64,000 nucleotides of DNA from Actibacterium sp. (lineage in GTDB: Bacteria > Pseudomonadota > Alphaproteobacteria > Rhodobacterales > Rhodobacteraceae). The stretch is taken from NCBI GenBank assembly GCA_016278325.1, contig JADQCB010000005.1:121993-185992 (forward strand). The letters run 5' to 3'. Under the pieces are notes generated by a model. The model saw only the letters and a program-made list of their open reading frames with translations, ran no database searches and was not told where the DNA came from. The translations under genes were made by a program, and so were the position numbers. The stretch's first letter is position 1, and the number at the start of each line of letters is the position of its first letter. Shown piece after piece: positions 36,637 through 44,177 of this stretch.

Positions 36637-36981
36637 GTTCCTGTCCAATCGTCACCGGTCGCCGCAGCGGCCTTTTTACATAAGCGCGTCGGGAGCAAGC
36701 CATATTTCCGGCGGGCGGTAAAGTCCTTCGCCGCTCAAGAAATCGCGCGATCTCCGAATCTTATCGACGCCGGGTGCCGCTGCGCCGCGGCAAGGGACGC
36801 TGCGGACGCACGACATTTCGATATTTACGCGGAAAGATCCTGCGCCGAACAGCCCGCGGCCCGTGGAATGAATTGGTCAGAATACATTTCCAAAAAAAGT
36901 GTTTGGACCGAAGCGGTGTTCTGAAGCAAACTGCCCATGAAGGTCTGCGGTCCGACCGCAGCCCACTCGTCGGAGGAAGGC
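36637..36981. promoter_or_regulatory. Divergent intergenic region of the formate dehydrogenase block
   Basis: These 345 nt separate the minus-strand ferredoxin gene and the plus-strand fdh operon and must contain both promoters. A perfect 10-bp palindrome ATCGCGCGAT lies at 36742-36751. The stretch 36865-36925 is AT-richer (with AAAAAAAG) than its surroundings, as promoters often are in such genomes. I see no FNR-type TTGAT-N4-ATCAA box and no clear -35/-10 pair. Confidence 0.4.
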
Positions 36982-37551
36982 GTGACGCTACCGGCTGGAA
37001 GACATGCATCGCTGCCACTCGGGATCGTGATCCGGCGCAAACCCGGGGTCACGCGATGGGCGCGCTGGACATGGTCGCCGGTCGCCGTGCTTCCCGGCGC
37101 GCCCCCGGCCGACTGGGCCTTGCTGCGGCAAGAGGGCGATGCGCGCGAATACCATGCCGCCACCCTGCCCCTGACCCTCTGGGCCGCCGAGACCGAGGCC
37201 TATGTCGTCACGCTGTCGGACAAGGTGCCCAGCGTTTATGTGGTCATGCGCCAGAGCGAGCGGGCGGACGCACCGCTGGATGTCGTTCTGGTCACCGCCT
37301 CGGCCTTCGAGGCGCAGGATTACACCGACAATGGCGAGGATATCGTCGAGAAGATCCCGATGCCCCCCGGCCTGCTGGCCTGGGTCTGGGAGTTCGTCGA
37401 GGCACATCACGTCGAAGAGGAATTCGTCAAGCGCCGGCGCGACCGGTTGCGCGTGGATCGGGTCGAGGACGGCAAGGGCGATCCGCGAATCGCGCAGATG
37501 TCCGATGTCTATCGCGCGCCGCGCCCCCGCACGCGGGAGGGCACGCGATGA
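36982..37551 (+). CDS. DUF3305 family formate dehydrogenase accessory protein
   Basis: The 189-residue protein has LGIVIRRKPGVTRWARWTW, EYHAATLPLTLWAAETEAYV and YRAPRPRTREG segments of the DUF3305 family, which occurs in formate dehydrogenase operons. GTG at 36982 is preceded by GGAGG with 5-nt spacing, better than the ATG at 36937, which lacks such a site. Its stop overlaps the DUF3306 start by 4 nt (ATGA). No biochemical role is established for the family. Confidence 0.85.
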   Translation: MTLPAGRHASLPLGIVIRRKPGVTRWARWTWSPVAVLPGAPPADWALLRQEGDAREYHAATLPLTLWAAETEAYVVTLSDKVPSVYVVMRQSERADAPLDVVLVTASAFEAQDYTDNGEDIVEKIPMPPGLLAWVWEFVEAHHVEEEFVKRRRDRLRVDRVEDGKGDPRIAQMSDVYRAPRPRTREGTR

Positions 37552-38117
37552 GCGTTCCCACCGATTTCTGGTCGCGTCGCAAGGCCCGCGTCGCCGCCGA
37601 GCAGGCCGCCGAGACGCAGGCCCGCCGCCAGGCCGAGGAGGCCGCCGCCCAGGCCGCGCTGGAAGATCGGACAGATGCCGACATCCTGCACGAGCTCGAC
37701 CTGCCGGACCCCGACACGCTGGAGCAGGGCGACGATTTCGCCGCGTTCATGGGGCGGGCCGTGCCCGAACGCATCCGCCGGCGTGCCTTGCGGCGGCTGT
37801 GGCGCAGCAACCCGGTGCTGGCCAATCTCGACAACCTGGTGGACTATAACGAAGATTACGGGGCCAGCCCGGCCCTGAACGGGGTGGCCCGCACCACATA
37901 TGAAGTGGGCAAGGGGCTGCTGGCGCATGTTGACGAAATGGCCCGCCAGGCCGCGCCGCCGGATCGGCCGGCGCCCGCGGCGGCCGCGCCCTCCGATGAC
38001 GGGGAATCGCCCGAAGACGACACCACGACCGAACAGGCAACCGCGACCGAACCGCACGACGCGCCCGAGGCCGAGACCGCCCCGGCGCCCCACCGGATGC
38101 GGTTCCGGTTCGGCTGA
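37548..38117 (+). CDS. DUF3306 family formate dehydrogenase accessory protein
   Basis: The 189-residue protein begins FWSRRKARVAAEQAAE, with a basic and Ala/Glu-rich helical region. A conserved core includes ILHELDLPDPDTLEQGDDFAAFM and LRRLWRSNPVLANLDNLVDYNEDY. The C-terminus is disordered and acidic. DUF3306 proteins accompany DUF3305 in formate dehydrogenase loci, probably helping assembly. The open frame reaches 36774 upstream, but only the 37548 start makes sense with the 4-nt overlap. Confidence 0.86.
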   Translation: MSVPTDFWSRRKARVAAEQAAETQARRQAEEAAAQAALEDRTDADILHELDLPDPDTLEQGDDFAAFMGRAVPERIRRRALRRLWRSNPVLANLDNLVDYNEDYGASPALNGVARTTYEVGKGLLAHVDEMARQAAPPDRPAPAAAAPSDDGESPEDDTTTEQATATEPHDAPEAETAPAPHRMRFRFG

Positions 38118-38143
38118 CGGATTTTCAAGGACCGATCGCCATC

Positions 38144-38752
38144 ATGACCGCCACCGCCAGAACACCCGACATCCTCGAAGAAGATCGCCTGCGCGCCGAT
38201 CTCTATGATTTCCTGGGCGTCCTGCTGGCCGCGCCCCCGCCCAGGGCGCTGCTCGGGCAGACCGCATCGCTCAGCGGTGACGACAGCACGTTGGGCGCGG
38301 CGATCCAGGCCATGGCCCGGGTTGCGCGAGTCACCCGGCCCGAGGCCGCCGAGCGCGAGTTCAACGCGCTGTTCATCGGGCTGGGCCGGGGCGAATTGCT
38401 ACCCTATGCCAGCTATTATCTCACCGGGTTCCTGAATGAAAAGCCGCTGGCGCTGTTGCGCAGCGACATGGCGGCGCGTGGCATCACCCGCGCCGAGAAC
38501 GTGTTCGAACCCGAGGACAACATCGCCTCGCTGATGGAAATGATGGCCGGGCTGATCACCGGGCGTTTCGGCACCCCCGCGTCGCTGGCCGATCAGCGCC
38601 TGTTCTGGAACCGGCATATCGGCCCCTGGGCAAAGCATTTCTTTTCCGATCTGGAGGCCGCGAAAGCCTCGGTGCTCTATGCCTCTGTCGGCGCCGTCGG
38701 GCGGATCTTCATGGAAATCGAACGCGAGGGATTCAGGATGAGCGCGGGCTAG
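38144..38752 (+). CDS. TorD/DmsD-family molybdoenzyme chaperone
   Basis: The 202-residue all-helical protein has REFNALFIGLGRGELLPYASYYLTGFLNEKPL (residues about 66-98), the conserved core of TorD-family chaperones (E-F-x-x-L-F-x-G-pattern then P-Y-x-S-x-Y). A late WAKHFFSDLEAAKASVLYASVG follows. These chaperones bind Tat signal peptides and hold molybdoenzyme apoproteins until the cofactor is inserted. The neighbouring fdhA product with its Tat signal is the natural client. Confidence 0.9.
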   Translation: MTATARTPDILEEDRLRADLYDFLGVLLAAPPPRALLGQTASLSGDDSTLGAAIQAMARVARVTRPEAAEREFNALFIGLGRGELLPYASYYLTGFLNEKPLALLRSDMAARGITRAENVFEPEDNIASLMEMMAGLITGRFGTPASLADQRLFWNRHIGPWAKHFFSDLEAAKASVLYASVGAVGRIFMEIEREGFRMSAG

Positions 38753-38824
38753 GCCCGCATTGACCGTCGGTCGCGCCCCTTGCGGGCGGGATCGCAACCG
38801 AAACCGAGGAGGAAGGGATTTTCG

Positions 38825-39013
38825 ATGGACAGGAAAACCGAGGGCAAGGCAAGCCGCCGCGATTTTCTGAAACTGGCCACGGCGGCCGCACCGGCCGCGG
38901 CCGCAACGGCCGTGCTGACCGGGACCACGGCCGAAGCGGCCCCCGGGCCGCAGAAGTCCGGGCTTCAGGACACCGCGCATACCCGCGCCTATTATGACAG
39001 CGCCCGGTTCTGA
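38825..39013 (+). CDS. Formate dehydrogenase region Tat-signal miniprotein
   Basis: The 62-residue product has the twin-arginine motif SRRDFLKLATAAAP, followed by a hydrophobic stretch and an AEAAP cleavage-like site, leaving a mature part of about 20 residues ending HTRAYYDSARF. Such Tat-target miniproteins are a recognised companion family of formate dehydrogenase operons. Their function is not known; a small assembly partner has been suggested by context. A GAGGAAGGGA sequence lies just upstream of the ATG. Confidence 0.88.
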   Translation: MDRKTEGKASRRDFLKLATAAAPAAAATAVLTGTTAEAAPGPQKSGLQDTAHTRAYYDSARF

Positions 39014-39109
39014 CCGGACGCCGCGATTGCCGTTGACCGCCGGGCACGGGTCCGGTCGCCAGCGGTTTCGTTAACGCCTGCACGTCCGACAGGGGCGGCA
39101 AGGGAGGAC

Positions 39110-41995
39110 ATGCAAATGCTGAGGAAAAAGACAAACGGGGTCGCACGACCCGCGCTGCGGACCGGCCCCCTTTCGCAGGTCGCCGGCACATCGGTGGATC
39201 GCCGCCAGTTTCTGCGTGGCTCGGGCCTGGCGATCGGCGGCCTGGCGGCCCTGGGCGCCACCGGCGGCACCGTGACGCGCGCGACTGCGCAGACCGCGGC
39301 GGCAAACGCCGTGGAAACCGTCAAGACCGTCTGCACCCATTGTTCCGTCGGCTGCACCGTCATTGCCGAGGTGCAGGATGGCGTCTGGATCGGCCAGGAA
39401 CCCGGCTGGGACAGCCCGTTCAACCTGGGCGCGCATTGCGCCAAGGGCGCTTCGGTTCGCGAACACGCGCATGGCGAGCGGCGCCTGAAATACCCGATGA
39501 AGAAAGAGGGCGGTGAGTGGAAGCGCATCAGCTGGGACCAGGCGATAGGCGAGATCGGCGACCAGATGATGACGATCCGCGAGGAAAGCGGCCCCGACAG
39601 CGTCTACTGGCTGGGCTCGGCCAAGCATAGCAACGAACAGGCCTATCTGTTCCGCAAGTTCGCCGCCTACTGGGGCACCAACAACGTGGACCACCAGGCG
39701 CGGATCTGCCATTCGACCACCGTGGCCGGCGTTGCCAATACATGGGGCTACGGCGCCATGACCAACAGCTATAACGACATCCACAACAGCCAGGCGATCT
39801 TCCTGATCGGCGGCAACCCGGCCGAGGCGCACCCGGTCAGCCTGCTGCATCTGCTCAAGGCCAAGGAAGAGAACAACGCCCCGCTGATCGTCTGCGACCC
39901 GCGGTTCACCCGCACCGCGGCCCATGCCGACGAATATGTCCGCTTCCGCCCCGGCAGCGACGTGGCGCTGGTCTGGGGGATCCTGTGGCACATCTTCGAG
40001 AACGGCTGGGAGGACAAGGAATTCATCCGCACCCGTGTCTGGGGCATGGACCAGATCCGCAACGAGGTGAAGCAATGGACGCCCGAAGAGGTCGAGCGCG
40101 TGACCGGCACGCCGGGCAGCCAGCTTGAACGGGTGGCGCGCACCCTGGCCAACAACCGCCCGGCCACGGTGATCTGGTGCATGGGCGGCACCCAGCACAG
40201 CAACGGCAACAACAACACCCGCGCCTACTGCATCCTGCAACTTGCCCTGGGCAACATGGGCGTTGCCGGCGGCGGCACCAACATCTTCCGCGGCCATGAC
40301 AACGTGCAGGGCGCGACAGACCTGGGCGTGCTGGCCGACACCCTGCCGGGCTATTACGGTCTTTCGGCCGGGTCATGGGCGCACTGGGCCCGCGTCTGGG
40401 AAGAGGATCTGGACTGGCTGAAGGGGCGTTTCGCCTCGGAAGAGCTGATGGGGGCGAACGGCATCCCGGTCAGCCGCTGGTTCGACGGGGTGCTCGAAGC
40501 CAAGGAAAACATCGATCAGCCCGACAACACGCGGGCGATGGTATTCTGGGGCCATGCGCCCAACTCGCAGACCCGCCTGCCGGAAATGAAGACGGCGATG
40601 GAAAAGCTGGATCTGCTGGTGGTGGTCGATCCCTACCCGACCGTCTCGGCGATCATGCATGACCGGACCGATGGCGTCTATCTGCTGCCGGCGGCGACGC
40701 AGTTCGAGACGCGCGGCTCGGTCACCGCGTCGAACCGGTCGCTGCAATGGCGCGACCAGGTGGTTGCACCGCTGTTCGAATGCCTGCCCGATCACACGAT
40801 CATGGCCAAGTTCGCGCAGAAATTCGGCTTTGCCGACCGCATGTTCCGCAACATCGCCATGGATGGCGAGGAACCGAATGTCGAGGACATCACCCGCGAG
40901 TTCAATCGCGGCATGTGGACGATCGGCTATACCGGGCAGTCGCCGGAACGGCTGAAGACGCATATGGCCAACCAGCACACTTTCGACAAGACCACCCTGC
41001 GCGCGCTCGGCGGTCCGGCCGATGGCGATTTCTATGGGTTGCCATGGCCCAGCTGGGGCACGCCCGAGATGAAACACCCCGGATCTGCCAATCTTTACGA
41101 CATCTCGATTCCCGTCGCCGAGGGCGGCATGGGGTTCCGCGCGCGTTTCGGCGTCGAGCGGGACGGCGACAACCTGCTGGCCGAGGGCGTCTATCCGGTC
41201 GGCTCGGAAATCCAGGACGGTTATCCCGAGTTCACCATGCAGATGCTGATGGATCTGGGATGGGATGGCGACCTGACGGCGGATGAACGCGCCGCGATCC
41301 AGGCCGTGGCCGGCGATGGCGACATCGGCGCCGTCAACTGGAAGACCGACCTGTCGGGCGGCATCCAGCGGGTCGCGATCAAGCACGGATGCGCGCCCTA
41401 CGGCAATGCCAAGGCCCGCGCCGTGGTCTGGACCTTCCCCGATCCGGTGCCGCTGCACCGAGAGCCGCTTTATACCAACCGGCGCGATCTGGTGGCGGAT
41501 TATCCGACCTATGACGACAAGCATTTCTGGCGCTTGCCGACGCTCTACAAGACGATCCAGCAACAGGATTTCTCGGAGGATTTCCCGATCATCCTGACCT
41601 CGGGGCGGCTTGTGGAATACGAGGGCGGCGGTGACGAGACGCGCTCGAACCCGTGGCTGGCCGAGCTTCAGCAGAACATGTTCGTCGAGATCAACCCGCG
41701 CGATGCGAACAATCTCGGGGTGCGCGACGGCAAGGATGTCTGGCTGGAAAGCCCCGAAGGCGGCAAGGTCAAGATCACCGCCATGGTGACCGAGCGGGTG
41801 AATCCCGGCGTGGTCTTCATGCCGTTCCATTTCGGCGGGTTCTGGCAGGGCGAGGACCGGCGGGACAAATACCCCGAGGGCGCCGATCCCTATGTGCTGG
41901 GCGAAAGCTCGAACACTGCGCAGACCTATGGCTATGACTCCGTGACGCAGATGCAGGAGACGAAGGCCACCCTGTGCAAGATCTACGCAGCCTGA
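39110..41995 (+). CDS. fdhA: Membrane-bound formate dehydrogenase, catalytic alpha subunit
   Basis: The 961-residue Mo/W-bis-MGD enzyme oxidises formate to CO2 on the periplasmic side. It has a Tat motif DRRQFLRGSG (residues 25-34), an N-terminal [4Fe-4S] site CTHCSVGC with its fourth Cys in GAHCAKGA, and the metal-ligand pair Cys200-His201 in ARICHSTT. Cysteine, not selenocysteine, is encoded and no in-frame TGA occurs. NPAEAHPVS and the dinucleotide-binding C-terminal domain (ending near 961) are standard. It is first of the structural genes fdhA-fdhB-gamma. Confidence 0.95.
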   Translation: MQMLRKKTNGVARPALRTGPLSQVAGTSVDRRQFLRGSGLAIGGLAALGATGGTVTRATAQTAAANAVETVKTVCTHCSVGCTVIAEVQDGVWIGQEPGWDSPFNLGAHCAKGASVREHAHGERRLKYPMKKEGGEWKRISWDQAIGEIGDQMMTIREESGPDSVYWLGSAKHSNEQAYLFRKFAAYWGTNNVDHQARICHSTTVAGVANTWGYGAMTNSYNDIHNSQAIFLIGGNPAEAHPVSLLHLLKAKEENNAPLIVCDPRFTRTAAHADEYVRFRPGSDVALVWGILWHIFENGWEDKEFIRTRVWGMDQIRNEVKQWTPEEVERVTGTPGSQLERVARTLANNRPATVIWCMGGTQHSNGNNNTRAYCILQLALGNMGVAGGGTNIFRGHDNVQGATDLGVLADTLPGYYGLSAGSWAHWARVWEEDLDWLKGRFASEELMGANGIPVSRWFDGVLEAKENIDQPDNTRAMVFWGHAPNSQTRLPEMKTAMEKLDLLVVVDPYPTVSAIMHDRTDGVYLLPAATQFETRGSVTASNRSLQWRDQVVAPLFECLPDHTIMAKFAQKFGFADRMFRNIAMDGEEPNVEDITREFNRGMWTIGYTGQSPERLKTHMANQHTFDKTTLRALGGPADGDFYGLPWPSWGTPEMKHPGSANLYDISIPVAEGGMGFRARFGVERDGDNLLAEGVYPVGSEIQDGYPEFTMQMLMDLGWDGDLTADERAAIQAVAGDGDIGAVNWKTDLSGGIQRVAIKHGCAPYGNAKARAVVWTFPDPVPLHREPLYTNRRDLVADYPTYDDKHFWRLPTLYKTIQQQDFSEDFPIILTSGRLVEYEGGGDETRSNPWLAELQQNMFVEINPRDANNLGVRDGKDVWLESPEGGKVKITAMVTERVNPGVVFMPFHFGGFWQGEDRRDKYPEGADPYVLGESSNTAQTYGYDSVTQMQETKATLCKIYAA

Positions 41996-42006
41996 GGAGA
42001 ATTCGA

Positions 42007-42639
42007 ATGGCTACTCAAATGGACAATCAAGGCGCGCTCGAAGGCCGTGCCCGGGTCAAGTTCCTCTGCGATGCCGAGCGTTGCATCGAATGCAACGCCT
42101 GCGTCACCGCCTGCAAGAACGAGAACGAGGTGCCCTGGGGCATCAACCGGCGCCGGGTTGTGACGATCCAGGACGGGGTGCCGGGCGAACGCTCGATCTC
42201 TGTCGCCTGCATGCACTGTTCGGATGCGCCCTGCATGGCGGTCTGCCCGGTGGACTGCTTCTACCAGACCGAGGACGGCATCGTGCTGCACTCCAAGGAT
42301 CTGTGCATCGGCTGTGGTTATTGCTTCTACGCCTGCCCGTTCGGCGCGCCGCAATATCCGCAGGCGGGCAATTTCGGCTCACGCGGCAAGATGGACAAAT
42401 GCACCTTCTGTGCCGGCGGCCCGGAAGAGGACAATTCCTCTGCCGAATTCCAGAAATACGGGCGCAACCGGATCGCCGAGGGCAAGCTGCCGCTTTGCGC
42501 CGAGATGTGTTCGACCAAGGCGCTGCTCGCCGGCGACGGCGATGTCGTCTCGGGGATCTACCGCGAACGCGTGGTCGCGCGCGGTTTCGGTTCGGGCGCC
42601 TGGGGCTGGGGAACGGCTTATCAGAAGAAGGTGAACTGA
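42007..42639 (+). CDS. fdhB: Formate dehydrogenase iron-sulfur beta subunit
   Basis: The 210-residue electron-transfer subunit has four [4Fe-4S] clusters, visible as CIECNACVTAC, CMHCSDAPCMAVCPVDC, CIGCGYCFYACPFGAP and CTFC with later cysteines. It would carry electrons from FdhA to the cytochrome b subunit. The frame begins at 41974, but the ATG at 42007, 11 nt after the fdhA stop and behind GAGGAG, is the likely start. No membrane helix is present, unlike the E. coli FdnH-type beta subunit. Confidence 0.95.
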   Translation: MATQMDNQGALEGRARVKFLCDAERCIECNACVTACKNENEVPWGINRRRVVTIQDGVPGERSISVACMHCSDAPCMAVCPVDCFYQTEDGIVLHSKDLCIGCGYCFYACPFGAPQYPQAGNFGSRGKMDKCTFCAGGPEEDNSSAEFQKYGRNRIAEGKLPLCAEMCSTKALLAGDGDVVSGIYRERVVARGFGSGAWGWGTAYQKKVN

Positions 42640-42754
42640 CCACGCTTCAGCATGACATTCACGGGGGCGGGTCGGGCAGACCGGCCCCCGTGCCGAGCGG
42701 TCCGGACCATGCGGCTTTCAAAACCGCATTTGGATAATCGGGAAGGAGTCCCGG

Positions 42755-43981
42755 ATGTTTCGCACGATCTTCGCGCTGTGTCTGTTAAGCGTCGTCGCCC
42801 TGTCCTCGGCGGTCATGGCACAAGCGGTGCGCCCGCCCGAAGGGGCCCAGACACCGCGAGAGGCCACCGGAGGCGCTCAGACACTGGAGGACATACTGGC
42901 CCGCGAACGTGGCCAGTTCGTCGACGGATCCTTCCGCAGCGACAATATCGGCGGCAATATCGACGCCACGCAAGTCGCGCCGGCGCTCGGGCCACTGGGG
43001 GCGGCGTCGGATGCCGATATCTGGCGACGGCTGCGTTTCGACAAGGCGCAAGTGACGCTGTCCTCGGACGGGGCCGCGCTCGATCCCGCCTCCTCGGTCA
43101 CGATCCAGGACGCGGGCATGTGGTGGCTGGATTTGCGGCGCGGCCCGCTGGCCACCTATGGCGGATACCTGCTGCTCGGCACGCTCGCATTTCTGGCGCT
43201 GTTCCTGCTGCTGCGCGGCCGGATCCGCATCGACGGTGAAAAGACCGGGCGCAGGATCACCCGGTTCAAGGCGATCGAAAGGTTCGGCCACTGGCTGACC
43301 GCGGGGTCGTTCATCCTGCTGGGGATCACCGGCCTGATCTCGTTGTTCGGACGGATGGCGCTGGTTCCGCTGGTCGGGAAAGAGGCTTTCGCGCCGGTGG
43401 CACAGGCCGGCAAATGGGTGCACAACAATGTCGCCTGGGCCTTCATGCTGGGCCTGGTGATGATCTTCGTGATGTGGGTGGCCCAGAACATCCCCAACCG
43501 GCACGACCTGAAATGGATTGCCGTGGGCGGCGGGCTGTTCTCGAAGAACGTCCACCCGCCGGCGCTGAAATTCAATGCCGGTCAGAAGCTCATCTTCTGG
43601 GCGGTGATCGTGCTGGGCGTGTCGATCTCGGCCTCCGGGTTGTCCCTGCTGTTCCCGTTCCAGCTGCCGATGTTTGCCAAGACTTTCGTCATCCTGAACG
43701 ACACCGGTCTGCCCCAGTGGCTGGGCTTCGGCCCCCTGCCCGAGGCGCTGACCCCGCATCAGGAGATGCAGCTTGCCCAGCTTTGGCACGCCATCGTCGC
43801 CTTCGTCTTCATCGCGGTCATCCTGGCGCATATCTATATCGGGTCGATCGGAATGGAAGGTGCCTTCGACGCGATGGGATCGGGCGAGGTCGAGGAACAA
43901 TGGGCGCGTGAGCATCATGGTCTCTGGCTGGAACAGCGCAAGTCCGGCGATGACCCGCCCGGCGCGACCCCGGCGGAATGA
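42755..43981 (+). CDS. fdhI: Formate dehydrogenase cytochrome b gamma subunit
   Basis: The 408-residue protein starts with a signal-like helix and a periplasmic segment (about 25-130). Four membrane helices then span about 140-365, with FGHWLTAGSFILLGITGLI and WHAIVAFVFIAVILAHIYIGSIG containing haem-ligand histidines typical of the FdnI/FdoI family. It anchors the complex and passes electrons to quinone. About 115 nt separate it from fdhB. It is longer than the E. coli subunit because of the N-terminal periplasmic extension. Confidence 0.93.
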   Translation: MFRTIFALCLLSVVALSSAVMAQAVRPPEGAQTPREATGGAQTLEDILARERGQFVDGSFRSDNIGGNIDATQVAPALGPLGAASDADIWRRLRFDKAQVTLSSDGAALDPASSVTIQDAGMWWLDLRRGPLATYGGYLLLGTLAFLALFLLLRGRIRIDGEKTGRRITRFKAIERFGHWLTAGSFILLGITGLISLFGRMALVPLVGKEAFAPVAQAGKWVHNNVAWAFMLGLVMIFVMWVAQNIPNRHDLKWIAVGGGLFSKNVHPPALKFNAGQKLIFWAVIVLGVSISASGLSLLFPFQLPMFAKTFVILNDTGLPQWLGFGPLPEALTPHQEMQLAQLWHAIVAFVFIAVILAHIYIGSIGMEGAFDAMGSGEVEEQWAREHHGLWLEQRKSGDDPPGATPAE

Positions 43982-44000
43982 CCCGGAAAGAGGAAACGCC

Positions 44001-44126
44001 ATGAAGACCATGTTGCTGAGCTTCGCCTGCATCGCCGTGATCGCCGTCGGCGCCTGGTACGGGTTGCACCAGGCGGGCTTCTCGATCCAGGAGGTGACGA
44101 CCCGCAGCAGCGTCCGGCTGGACTGA
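44001..44126 (+). CDS. 41-residue membrane peptide at the end of the formate dehydrogenase operon
   Basis: The ATG at 44001 follows AAGAGGAAA and opens a 41-codon frame: a membrane helix (residues 3-21, LLSFACIAVIAVGAWYGL) and a C-terminal amphipathic tail (QEVTTRSSVRLD). It lies 19 nt after the gamma-subunit stop and 51 nt before the convergent fdsA stop, in frame with good codon use, so it is probably real. I do not recognise the family; a small extra subunit or assembly factor of the membrane enzyme is a guess. Confidence 0.6.
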   Translation: MKTMLLSFACIAVIAVGAWYGLHQAGFSIQEVTTRSSVRLD

Positions 44127-44177
44127 GGCCGGGAACGACACGCCACCGTCGGCATCCACGCGGCGCCGGCGCATGCG

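Noticed and set aside
34978..36924. A 648-codon plus-strand frame
   Set aside because: It lies opposite the multi-cluster ferredoxin gene and lacks any domain.
36637..36981. Molybdenum-cofactor riboswitch or FNR box before the formate dehydrogenase genes
   Set aside because: No recognisable riboswitch fold or TTGAT-N4-ATCAA motif could be found by eye in this region.
39707..39709. Possible selenocysteine codon in the formate dehydrogenase alpha subunit
   Set aside because: The ligand codon is TGC (Cys200), not TGA. The same holds for fdsA (Cys379). No selenocysteine insertion is needed.
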